NCBI GenBank assembly: GCA_016647705.1
Contig: CM028327.1
Coordinates: 41,478,517-41,542,516, forward strand
DNA from: Eucommia ulmoides
Lineage: Eukaryota; Streptophyta; Magnoliopsida; Garryales; Eucommiaceae
DNA: 64,000 nt
Reading direction: 5' to 3'
A program made the position numbers and the translations under genes. The notes under the pieces are model-generated. The model saw nothing but the letters and a program-made list of their open reading frames with translations. It searched no databases and was not told where the DNA came from. Shown piece after piece: positions 22,395 to 32,606 of the stretch; position 1 is the first letter of the stretch, and every line of letters starts with the position of its first letter.

Positions 22395-22735
22395 CTAGAC
22401 GAATGAACTTGATCCCAAATGTAATTTAGCTTTGGGACAAGTGCGAATAGCATGCTCAATACTGTCAATTTCCCCATTGCATCTTTGGTAAGTACTAGAA
22501 ATATTCACACCACGAGAAGCACGAAAATAATTGATGACAAGTCTTTTATGAAAAAAATTCCAAAAGAAGAAGAATTTAAGATTTTGAGTTTCCAAATCCA
22601 ACACCAACTATTACCAGTCACGATGACTTTATTCTCTGCGATACCTAACTTATAAGCCGATTTTATAAAAAATAAACGAGAATTATCAGGCATCCATAGA
22701 GGTTTATCAATAAAATTAAAAACAAGAGGCTGCAT
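22395..22735 (-). pseudogene. LINE zf-RVT-like segment
   Basis: Overlapping frames (22505-22735 and 22395-22607) encode the zinc-binding domain that follows RT in plant LINEs. FFIKSAYKLG leads to WCWIWKLKI, and in a shifted frame to FFHKRLVINYFRASRGVN and a CxxxxGEIDSIEHAIRTC-type cysteine/histidine pattern. The change of frame marks an indel near 22600. Confidence 0.75.
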
Positions 22736-22912
22736 ATTCCTGATTTTCGTCTTAGTATCAGAGTCAATTAAATGTAAAATAGGATTAAGAAATCAGGAAC
22801 CATCATTATCAATAATATCTGTCACTTTAAGGTCTAGAAAATTTTGAAGATCCTGACAACCCAGAGGTTTATCCCCACACCACCAATTCGACCAAAGATT
22901 AGTAGTAGTTTC

Positions 22913-25435
22913 TGTTGATCTTAAAATTTTAATGAATAATTAAGTTTTGATGTTTTGGTGGAACTGATATTTTAATTGAGTATTTCAGAAATTTAAAATT
23001 CCAGTGATGAAGATGACAAATTAAGTGGATGCTAAATGATGAAGTTGAAGATATTGAAGAATTAAGAGTTTGAAAAAATTAGGGAAAACAACTCAGGTAC
23101 ATTTCAACTCTTAATATCTCATTTAGGAACACATACACGGCATAATTTTTTTTTATTAATTATGTGTGTTTTGATTAAGTAAAATTATTTGTTTCTATGT
23201 GATTTGAAAAGAAATAATTTTAAATGACTAAAATGAAATGGAAGAATATTAGTGGAGTTAATTTAGAAGAGAAAATGGCTTAAGGGGCGATAACGTAAAA
23301 AGAATAAGTTAAAAACGAGTTCATAACAGAGATCCAGAAGATGGCAGTCGACTAATGAGTTGAGTGGACAAAGTAGCTGAAAGATCTTGTATCTCTAAGT
23401 CGACCAACCAAGGAAACTGAACTCTCTGAATTTACAAGTCGACCGACAGATCGACCGGTGAAAGCAAGACGAACTCTCTGAATCTACAAGTCGACAAGTA
23501 GGTCGACCGACGAACGCCTTGGGCTACATTCTGAATCTACCAGTTAACTGGTCAGTCGACCGGACACGCTGTTTCAGGATACTGTTCTATCCGAGATTAT
23601 ATCCAAAAGTAGCCATTTTTTGTTGGGATTTGAGGGAGATTTTGGGGATATTTTCTATATTTAAGATATAGTTTACATATTAATTAAATCTTATTAATAT
23701 GGTTCATTAAATATTAATGTTTCTCAATTTGGTACTTGAAATTGATTCTATTCTAATTTATTGAGATTGAGAAATATTTGAGGGGTTTAATTGAAAGATT
23801 TAAAAGTTATTTTTAAGTTAATCGAACCTAAATGAAGTCTTTATGATGTAAAGGGTCTATAAGTACTATTAATTATCATGACATATTTTATCTAGCTGTT
23901 AGAAGGCTGATTTAATATTCCTTTAAATAGACTTGCGAATTTCATATATCATTAAACAGTAAACAAGAGAAAAATCATATCATATCATTTGTGAGCTATT
24001 ATAAGAGTCATCATTCTGAGATATTGTGAGTTTTTCTAAGAGACGATCTTGAAGATCAACTGCTGTTAATTTTTGCTGCTACCGGATTTAAAGTTACATA
24101 ATTCTAATCATCATTTCTGTGGATTCCAGGTAAGATTTTTTTAATTATATTCTTTCATTGCATTATTTGATTATTGTTCGAAAATTGATCTTAGAATTTG
24201 TTTATGATTTTTGAAGAAAATATTTTTACAAACAATTTCTTGAATCTGATTACGTGCTCAAATTTGCTACCCATATCTTGTTAAAATCAGATTTTTCTAT
24301 CTCACGTTTTTCTATCACTAGACTTGGGATATTAATTAAGTTATTATTTATCTGGGGTGGTAGAAGCTTCGAGTAAGATTTTCCTACTTATCATTTTGTA
24401 TTAGTGAGTAGTGTGACGGGTTAAATACTGTTGGGGTATTTAATCAAGGGTAACTAGGTTTTAGTCTCTTCCTGTAAAGAGATTGAGGTAATGCTTCTTC
24501 CTAGATAGAATTGCATTGTGAGTAATTTTGTAAAGGTTTTATCCTTACCTGGGAAAAGGATAGTTGGAGTGTTTTGTGAAGTTTTGATTCTTGAGTCTAA
24601 GGTATAAAAAGAATTAAGTTAGTCTTTAGCCTGTAAAAAGATAGGTTTTTCTTGAGTCTGTAAAAAGTAGAGATTATTCCTTAGTTTGGGAAAAAGATTT
24701 TATAAAGGTTGATTTTAAGCCTGTAAAAAAATCGGTGTGAGGATTTGGTTCCTACTTTTAAAGGAATTTTGAGTATTAGTGGGTGCGAATCTCCGTGGGA
24801 TTCGAAAGACTGGACTAGCCAAAAGTAGCTTGGTAAACCAGGATATATCTTGGTATGCTGCATTATTAATTTGTTTATTTTTGTTGTTTGTATGTGCACC
24901 TAGTTGATTAATTTATTCGGTTGTGATATAAAGATAATAATTAATTTAAAAATAAAATTAATTATTTGATTTATTGAAGTTTTTGAATTTCTTCATTCGG
25001 CTCGCTCCCGGCTACGTGTTCTTTGGACCCTTCGAGAACCGGGCTTTTCCAAAGAATGACTGCAGCTTTCCCACTCCCTTTGATTCTCATATACAAAAAA
25101 GTATCTTCCACTTTCCTACCAAATATCCTTCCTTCTTTTGATGGTCTTCGTCTTCCTCCATCACCAAAGCCAGCCAGTCGAATGAAGAGATGGAGAGGGG
25201 GAAATAGGAGAAACAAGATCAGTTGGGCCAGGAGATGCCTTACTCGCTGAATCTTCAGTACCACTACCGCACAACTTCCTATAACTAAGAAAGCGCGAAA
25301 CGTTCCTATTATTTCATTTCACTCAGTGTCTGCTTGCTCCCGGTAGATACATTATCCTTACACTCATCTGATGCCTTCTGAGAATTTTTTATTACCCAAT
25401 TCACCCCCCCTATTGGGTATTCCACTGGGCCAACA
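22913..25435 (+). mobile_element. Solo LTR of a SIRE/Maximus-like Ty1/copia element inserted in the LINE
   Basis: The insertion splits the LINE between the RT end and the zf-RVT region. It starts TGTTGATC and ends CCAACA. A perfect 5-bp duplication GTTTC flanks it (22908-22912 and 25436-25440), and the LINE frame resumes on both sides. Late features fit SIRE-type copia LTRs: a TTACCCAATTCACCCCCCC-like terminal block near 25391-25410, and repeated CTGTAAAAAG-type motifs at about 24465-24740. No second LTR or internal domain is present, so it is a recombined solo LTR. The superfamily is inferred from the end motifs. Confidence 0.8.
25004..25343. other. 332-bp GC-richer insert inside the solo LTR, possibly organellar DNA
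   Basis: Between two copies of GCTCCCGG (25004-25011 and 25336-25343) the base composition changes from the AT-rich LTR to mixed sequence that looks unlike its surroundings. It contains a minus-strand open frame with an IRLAGFGDGGRRRPSKEGR segment. Codon-like texture and motifs recall plant mitochondrial intergenic DNA, but this is an impression only. The 8-bp repeat may be a target duplication or junction microhomology. Confidence 0.4.
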
Positions 25436-25440
25436 GTTTC

Positions 25441-27300
25441 ATTCTCAATTTTCCATTTAATCCCTTCGGTTAAGGTATTCTTCGCAGAAAAGAAACCCCT
25501 CCAAATATGAGAACTACCATTAATCTTCCTCCAGGTGTTAGGATTATTATCAATAGAATATTTATTGCGAATAACCCTAGCCCACAAACTTTGGTCGTCA
25601 TTCGCAATTTTCCATTCAAGATTAGCTAAGAATGTTGTATTATTAATTCTAAATTTTCTAATTCCCAACCCCCCCCCCCCCCCAATCTTTATTTAGACAA
25701 ACTTTATCCTATTTAACAGGATGGTATTTTTTCAAATCATCTCTATCACCCCATAAAAAATTACGATTAATCTTATCAATTTTATCACAAAATTTAAGTG
25801 GGATATGGATAATTTGCATGGAATACTTAGGAATCGTAGCAGTGACCAATTTTATGAGGGTAGACCTTTCAGCTATAAATAACATATTAGTCTTCCACTT
25901 AGAAAGTCTGGCTTGAATTTTCTGCATCATATGATGAACATGATTATTATTTAACCTCCCATGAACTAAGGGAAAACCAAGATAAACACCAAGATCCTCA
26001 GTAAGCCCAATTTTCAGGTAATTACTAATATCTCGCTTTCCAACAGGAAATGCAAGGGGCAACAAAAAGTTTTGATTTAGAAAAATTAATTTTTTGCCCT
26101 GATATGTTAGTAAAGTTATTCAAAACATTTAGAATATTAACAATTTAAGCATCATTAGTTTTAGCAAAAAGGACAAGGTCATCAGCAAAGAAAAGATGAG
26201 AAATGACAAGACCACTTCTCTCTGCCTTCAAACCCTTCCAAACTACTCTATGAGTACTATCAATGATCATGTGTGAAATTTTTTAAATACAAAGGGTGAA
26301 TAAATAAGGGGATAGAATATCCCATTGTCTAAGACCTCTGGAGGATTTAAATTCCTCAAGAGGTTCTCAATTCCACAGGATGGAGAGAGAAGTATTAGAC
26401 ACACAAGACATAATCAAATTGATCCAAATGGTGGAAAAATTAAAATTGATTAGGGTATCTCTAAGGAATTCCCAACTAATTCTATCATAAGTCTTTTCCA
26501 GATCAATTTTAATAATGATACCAACATCTTTAGTTTTAGACTTTCTAAGAGAGGAGATGATCTCTTAAGTTATAATAACATTGTCAGTGGGCATACAACC
26601 TAGAATAAAACTACTTTGAAAAGAGTCCACCAGCTTATCTAACATCGGTCTAAGTCTAGTGACAAACAATTTAGTAACCAATTTGTAAATAGTATTACAA
26701 AGACTTATCGGACGGAATTAACTAATTTTTTCAGGCAAATCATTTTCAGAATAAGGGCAATGAGAGTTTTATTAGAATTAATAGGCATAGAAGCATTAAT
26801 AAAGCATTTTCTAACAAAACTACAAACATCAACCCAACAATACTCCAGTTCTTTTTAAAGAAAATAGATTGGAAACTATCAGGACCCGGACCTTTTAAGT
26901 CTTTCATGGTTTTTAAAGTATTCTAGATCTCAGAATTCAACGGGATGAAACAAAGGTTTTCATGATCAAAATTATCAATATTAGGGCAAGGGAGATTGGA
27001 AGTAGAATTATTAATAATAGTCCCATTATCTAAGAAAAGATTTTGAAAAAAATCTCTGACATGGATTTTTAGCTCGTCTTTATTTCTAATCCAATCATTA
27101 TCATTTTTAAGCATGGTAACTTTATTTTTCCTTCTTCTATTAATAATCATGCAATGAAAAAAAATTATTATTCTTGTTACCAAGCTTAAGCCACTGTATT
27201 CTAAATTTTTTATGCCAGTGAATCTCTTCTTTAATAAGGATCTCTCTATATGCTCTTTGAAGATCAAGCTCAAGACAATTAAGATTATGAGTAAAGAATC
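25441..27300 (-). pseudogene. LINE reverse transcriptase, multiply frameshifted
   Basis: RT boxes can be read in several frames: a KGPGPDSFQ motif near 26890, PISLCNTIYKLVTK near 26700, the motif A box KIDLEKTYDRISWEFL near 26470-26520, and the catalytic FADD box at 26178-26189 (HLFFADDLVLFAK). Downstream are a LGVYLGFPLVHGR region (25709-26065) and LEWKIANDDQSLWARVIRNKY (25309-25668, up to the LTR insertion). A run of 15 C residues on the plus strand at 25669-25683 falls in the Gly-rich GLGIRK region and destroys the frame. Confidence 0.85.
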
Positions 27301-27382
27301 TATCTTGAGCTTTTTGGATACCCTTAAGTCTGTTTAAAAGGTGCCTCTTGATTTTAAAAATATTACCGAAAGTTTTAGAGTT

Positions 27383-28912
27383 CTACTCCCTAAGAATGGA
27401 AGTGAAATTTGTAAGTTTCATATCCAAATCCGAATTATCATTTACCCAAGAATCTGACATAATATTTTTAAAACTATCGTGAGTTAACCACATAGCTTCA
27501 AAACGAAAAGGTCTATTCCGAGGAAAGGGAGAGAAACCACAATAATAAATGAGTATAGGAGAGTGGTTAAAGTACATACGAGGGAAGGTTTCCACACCCG
27601 AGTTCGGAAAGGCCATGTTCCATTTATCATTTGCAAAAGCACAATCCAGTCTTTTATTAATTCTGATACTACTCCAAACCATACCCGTCCAGGTCATTTT
27701 AGGTCCATTAGAGCCTAAATCTAGTAACCCACAGTTATTTAGGTTACGGTTAAAGCAGTTGATGCGGGCAATATCAGAAGGCGTACAAGAGCTAGTTTTC
27801 TCGCTTTGGGAGGTAATATCATTTAGATCGCCAGTCACCAACCACGGGAAGGAGTTATGTTGAGAAATTTCTTTCGTATCTTCCCAAAGTTCTTGTCTCA
27901 TTCTAGGATTAGGATTAGCAGACAAAAGCCAATCATCATAATTCACACAGCTAACCATAGCATGGATAGCTTGTTGTTTAATGGATATAGTAGTTAGAAT
28001 GACTTTAGCAAGCATCCAAAGAACCCAAATACCACCAGCCCTACCACAAGGGTTAATATTACTCAAATTAGTATAACCTAGGCTATTAAAGAAATTACCC
28101 ATAGAATTTAGTTCTACTTTAGTTTCCAGTAAAATAAATATATCAGGTTTATCAAATATAAAAATATCTTTAAAAGTTGATTTGAAAATAGGGTTACCTG
28201 TACTCCTATAATTCCAGGAAATGATTTTCATGGCACTAAGATTTAAGAGGGTTGGGGTCAGGTCCATGGCTTGAGCTCGTATGAGAAATTTGCACTTCTG
28301 GAGACTCAACTTCCATGCTCGAAATGGTTTCACCATCACCACCAAAACTTTGGGTAGAAATAATTTTATTTCTATTCGGCAATCTTTAACAGCCATAATA
28401 ATTCGAGAAGAATTTTCATGATCAGGGATTTTTTGGTCACCATAATCCAAAACAATAATCTGAAGATGAGAATTAGACACCTGGGTAGACAGAGAGTGAG
28501 ATGGATTAGAAGGGAGAAGCGAATTGTGAGAAAGATGAGAGATATGGAAAAATTTAGAAGATGATTTACCAGCAATATCCATATTATCGTCGGCCGAAGA
28601 TGGGTGCGCATTTTCCGGAGCAAATATAGGCGTGGGAATAGTTCCCGACATGGTAAGTATGCGCTGATCAAAGGAGAGAGATATATTACCATCATTTTGA
28701 ATATTAACAGGTTGCACATGTTTTACTTGAGGTGAAAGACCCACTTTCATGTGAGGTTGTTTAGGAATATGGTTGTCTACCATTTGTTGACCATTAGCAC
28801 CCACTTTATCATTTTTAATGGAGTTAGGAATATGATTGTTTGCCAATTGTCGACCATTAGCACCCACTTTGTCAGTTTTAGTTGAGCTAGCATGAGAAGA
28901 CATTAATTGCAC
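27383..28912 (-). pseudogene. LINE apurinic/apyrimidinic-type endonuclease region
   Basis: A 509-codon open frame. The first 220 or so residues are the Asn/Pro/Ser-rich linker after ORF1. Then comes an endonuclease/exonuclease/phosphatase fold: MKIISWNYRSTGNP (start of the fold), DIFILLETKV (catalytic Glu), PWLVTGDLNDITSQSEK (Asp/Asn pair) and the MTWTG ... NKRLDCAFAND segment. This enzyme nicks target DNA to prime reverse transcription. The domain looks largely intact; a terminal SHSPI-like segment reads FNHSPIL. Confidence 0.86.
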
Positions 28913-30461
28913 TTTGGATGTATTAACTTTAGCATGTTTAAAGGTTTTTTGGGCCTAATTGTTTTGGGGCCTAATAATGGATTTACCCACTTCAATGTTA
29001 GAGATGGGAGTAGGATTAATTTCGTTTCTAAGATTTTTTTTTCCCCTCTATTCTTACCATATTTCACATCTCCATACTCCGGAACGAATTTGTTGTATGT
29101 TTTTGGTGGCCCATTTGGCTTATTTTTATTAGAACTAAATTTTCTTGAACGTTTCACTAGGAGCCAAGGCCCAAATTCCGCCTTATCAGAGGAAACATTT
29201 GGCCCAGTAGAGTCTATCGCTTTTTGTTCACTTGTAACAGTCATACTAGCTAGACTAGCACTGTCTTTTGTAGGATCAATCATATTAGCTAGATTAGGCG
29301 TATTCTCAGGGACATTACCGTTGCCCTCATGAAAATGGGGATTTCCCATTGAAACTCTCAATTCCGGCGACGGTACATTACCGACGTTGGGTTTAAATTA
29401 ACAGAAATCAGTCCTATGAATAACACGACCACAAGAGTAACACACAACATAAATGCTCTCATACTCCAAATGAAACGTTTCACCATCTAAAACAAACCTA
29501 GGCATTAAGGGTTGATTTAAATCAATTTCCATACAAACACAAGCAAACTTGCCTTTAACTGAGGTAGCAGTGTTTCTATCCACTTTAATAAGACGTCCTA
29601 GGGAATTTGCAATAGAATAAAGAATAGAAGAGTAAAAGAAATTAAGAGGAAAATCTGGAATTCTAACCCCAACCACAGTCTTTGAGTCCGTAGCTGTTGC
29701 AGGTCTAAATTTGGGATCCCATTTTTTCACCGTAAGGTAGTGATAAAAAATGACCGATGGTCCTTACGTCAATACCCGGTGAGCATCAGAGATTCTGTTG
29801 AACTTCACCAGAAAAAACCCATGATTTAAATCAATTAATTCAAACTCGCCTTTGATTTTCCTGAGAGCTTTCACCCGAGGAATGAGCTTTTTGTAACTGA
29901 TTTGCCTGCCAAAAAGTCTGATGATGAGAGAATCTTGCCATTTTTCCCTTATCCTTTCATGCATCTCAGGGGGGATACTGAACAACGGAATCTTTATCCA
30001 TCCGTTATTTGACGAGGAATCCTCAGATATCATCACCGTCTCTATCAAAGGTTATTCATCGACATCAAAGTAGACATCATCCAGCTTATTGTTCGATTCC
30101 GATTCACTGCCCTTTAGGGCATCTTTGAATGATTTGGGAGAGGAGTTATCATGCTGAACATCCTTCAACTTGGAAGACAGATCCTCCGGAACAGTAAAGG
30201 AGCTTTGGGAATTGAATTTTTAGGGTTATTGGATGGGACAACAGTCGAAAGCTTACTAGTAGTGGTCGTAGGACACTCCTCAACATCCATGGCCATCGAA
30301 GAAGATGGAGGGAGATCGGGCTTCAATTTTTTGTTGCTTCTGGCTAAAACGTCTTCCTCTTCTTTAGAGAGATTCATCAAATAGAACAGATCGGCGAAGA
30401 AAAATGGATGGCCGGAAAACGCTTGCTTAACAAATCGGCGAAAATGGAACACGGTTTCCAA
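28903..30461 (-). pseudogene. LINE ORF1 (Gag-like), broken
   Basis: Four open frames form ORF1: 30165-30461 (with the MNLSKEEEDVLARSNKKLK start typical of plant L1 ORF1), 29764-30048 and 29398-29730 (DUF4283-like RNA-binding region, then a CYSCGRVIHRTDFC knuckle), and 28903-29361 (low-complexity tail with a PWLLVKRSRKFSS-type motif). A frameshift separates the first from the second. The C-terminal His of the knuckle is present. Confidence 0.82.
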
Positions 30462-30520
30462 AGAGAGTTTCTCTCTCTAGAACCCTAATCGCAGACGGCG
30501 CTTAGGGTATTGACGGAAGG

Positions 30521-31310
30521 CTATTGTGGAGAGTCAATATTATTTGGGTTGAACAAATCCTAGTCATTCATTCATCCAAGTGAATAGAAATTGAGAGATG
30601 AACAATATTTGAATCTGAGACTATGTCTTCTACTTTTAAGTATAACATATAAATTTATTGTTGAAATAAGTTAGGCTAGGACTAGTTGGGATGGAAAGCC
30701 TGCCACACAGCAAGCCAATCAACAATTATGTAGTGTTATTCCGATTGGGAAGGAAAGATATCAATCTCCTTGTCAATCAAGATTCAACTCACATAGGAAG
30801 TACTTCATAAATTAAATCTTGAATTTAATCCAAAATGCACCAGTCCGATGTGGGTAAGTGGGCCTTTAAGATCGTTCGGAGAGGTGATTAGTCAATGTGT
30901 GCGTTAGTTGGTCCGGACTCAATTTACCGTAAAATCCAAAAAAAAAAAAAAATTGTGTAGTGAAGTGAACAAACCAACAACTATATGGTCGTTTGACCAT
31001 CATCACCTCCTCCCATTATATATATATTTTCTATTATTATTTTATTTTTTTAAAATTTACTGGCTTTGGATTCAAGTTTGAATAACCCAAATGTCGAGAT
31101 TAGAATTTGAGTTTCAGACGGATTTCTTTCCAATATACAAAGTCTAAATCTAACCGGAAATCCTATCAGCTTGAGCCGGGCGAGCCTAATTTCGGGCTTA
31201 GTCCGAGCTAAACCCGATGAATTTCGTGTCGGCTTCGGGTAACCCATAGGCCTGGACTTTTTGGGGAGCCGGACTTTATTATTAATTCTTTTTTAAGCAA
31301 CTATGACTAA
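30521..31310. other. Spacer upstream of the E2 gene, with a SINE-like copy
   Basis: No gene. About 30690-30952 is a SINE-like repeat with a 3' A-run. The region 31020-31300 is AT-rich and probably part of the distal promoter of the E2 gene. Confidence 0.5.
30690..30952 (+). mobile_element. SINE-like element with poly(A) tail
   Basis: The stretch ends in an A-run (about 30938-30952) preceded by GTGTGCGTTAGTTGGTCCGG, similar to the shared 3' domain of many angiosperm SINEs. A diverged relative lies inverted at about 41873-42090, sharing AAATTAAATCTTGAATTTAAT and the GTGCG ... CC region. The 5' end and target duplication were not resolved. Confidence 0.45.
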
Positions 31311-31329
31311 CCAATGAGATGATGACACG
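31311..31329 (+). promoter_or_regulatory. ER-stress element (CCAAT-N10-CACG) in the E2 promoter
   Basis: The sequence reads CCAAT (31311-31315), ten bases, then CACG (31326-31329). This exactly fits the plant ERSE-I pattern bound by NF-Y with bZIP28-type factors. It lies about 200 bp before the ATG of a gene whose Arabidopsis relative is ER-stress-linked. A second ACGT-rich palindrome (CACGTCGACGTG, about 31346-31357) follows closely. Confidence 0.6.
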
Positions 31330-31523
31330 TAAGCAGATATTACTCACGTCGACGTGTATACCAAATTCGATGGCCGTAAATATCCACCGTCAACTCGTCC
31401 AGATTCAGAACTCCCCTCTCTCTCCTCTTAGCAAGTTTTTGTGGATTGATCGAATCAAACAGAAATATATAGAGAGAGAGAGAGGTATCGGACGACGGTG
31501 TTGGATCTGTCGCGAGAAGAGGA

Positions 31524-32575
31524 ATGGCGGAGGACAAGTACAATCTGAAGAATCCGGCGGTGAAGAGGATTCTACAGGAGGTTAAGGAGATGCAATCGAA
31601 TCCTTCCGATGATTTCATGAGTCTCCCGCTCGAGGTTTTTTTTTCCGTTCAAATTTGATCATATCCTTTATTATTCTGTTTTTCGATTCTCGTTCGGCTG
31701 AATTGGATGTGCTTGTGCTTGTGTTTCTGCGTGATCGGATTGTTCTCTCCTTGATTTTCTTATTTGTTTTCGTATATTAGGTTTTACCTGTTTTTTGTTC
31801 TGAGATTTCATGTGGAAAACATGTCGATTGCTCTGCTGTCGACGATGATTTGATCCTTCGATTTGGATTCGTTTCTGTTAACTCCATTGAAATCATATTT
31901 AGCCATCGATATGAGCCAATCCTTTTGGATTTTCTAAAATGTGACGCTGAGTTGTGCATGGAATTGGGTGGTAGGGTTAAGAGTTTGTGAACTATAGGTG
32001 TTTTCTTTAGAATTCTAGGCATTTAGGCCCCCCTTTGGTTACTGTTTATGTTATCTGATTTCGGTTCCGCGCTCATAAATTTTATATACACGTAAATACT
32101 ATTGGTAAACAAAGTCCCAAAATTTTGGAAGTATTTTCTGAATTTTTAAGAATCTGAAAAATAAAAAAATGTTAATTTCTATTTACTCGCACAAAATTTT
32201 TCGCACCGGCCACCACCACTTTGTCGGGCCACCATACATTTAAAGAAAGAAAAAAAAAGAACAAATGTTACAACTACGTGTGTTTCTTGTTTTTGTTCTC
32301 ATAAATTAAAAGAAACGATTTCAAGACAATGGCAGTTACCAAAAATATTTTTATTCCCGGAATACTCCAAAACAAAAACATAATTCTCATATCAATTTAT
32401 TAGAAGTAGAAACATAAACACTAACCAAACGTCACCTTAGGTTTTATCTGGTTCAATTTTGGAAGATTGTGAAAAGTTGTTGATTTATTTTTATTTTTTT
32501 TAGAAAGTGTTTTATAATAGTATTTTAAAACATTAAAAGGAAAAATTAATGTGATTGATTGAAATAGATGTTAGA

Positions 32576-32606
<31 letters not shown>

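Larger units (their letters stand above)
21549..30520 (-). mobile_element. L1-type LINE with RNase H, split by a nested solo LTR
   Basis: Read on the minus strand, the order is ORF1 (Gag-like, DUF4283-type region and CCHC knuckle, about 28.9-30.46 kb), AP-type endonuclease (27383-28912), reverse transcriptase (about 25.4-27.3 kb), zf-RVT-like segment (22395-22735), RNase H (21632-22110), then a short A tail (21549-21558, T on the plus strand). Without the 2523-bp LTR inserted at 22913-25435 it would be about 6.4 kb, normal for a plant L1. Many stops and frameshifts make it inactive. The 5' end near 30520 is approximate. Confidence 0.9.

Noticed and set aside
24971..25264. 97-codon minus-strand frame inside the nested LTR
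   Set aside because: It crosses the edge of the 332-bp insert and has no supporting gene structure. Kept only as a hint on the insert's origin.
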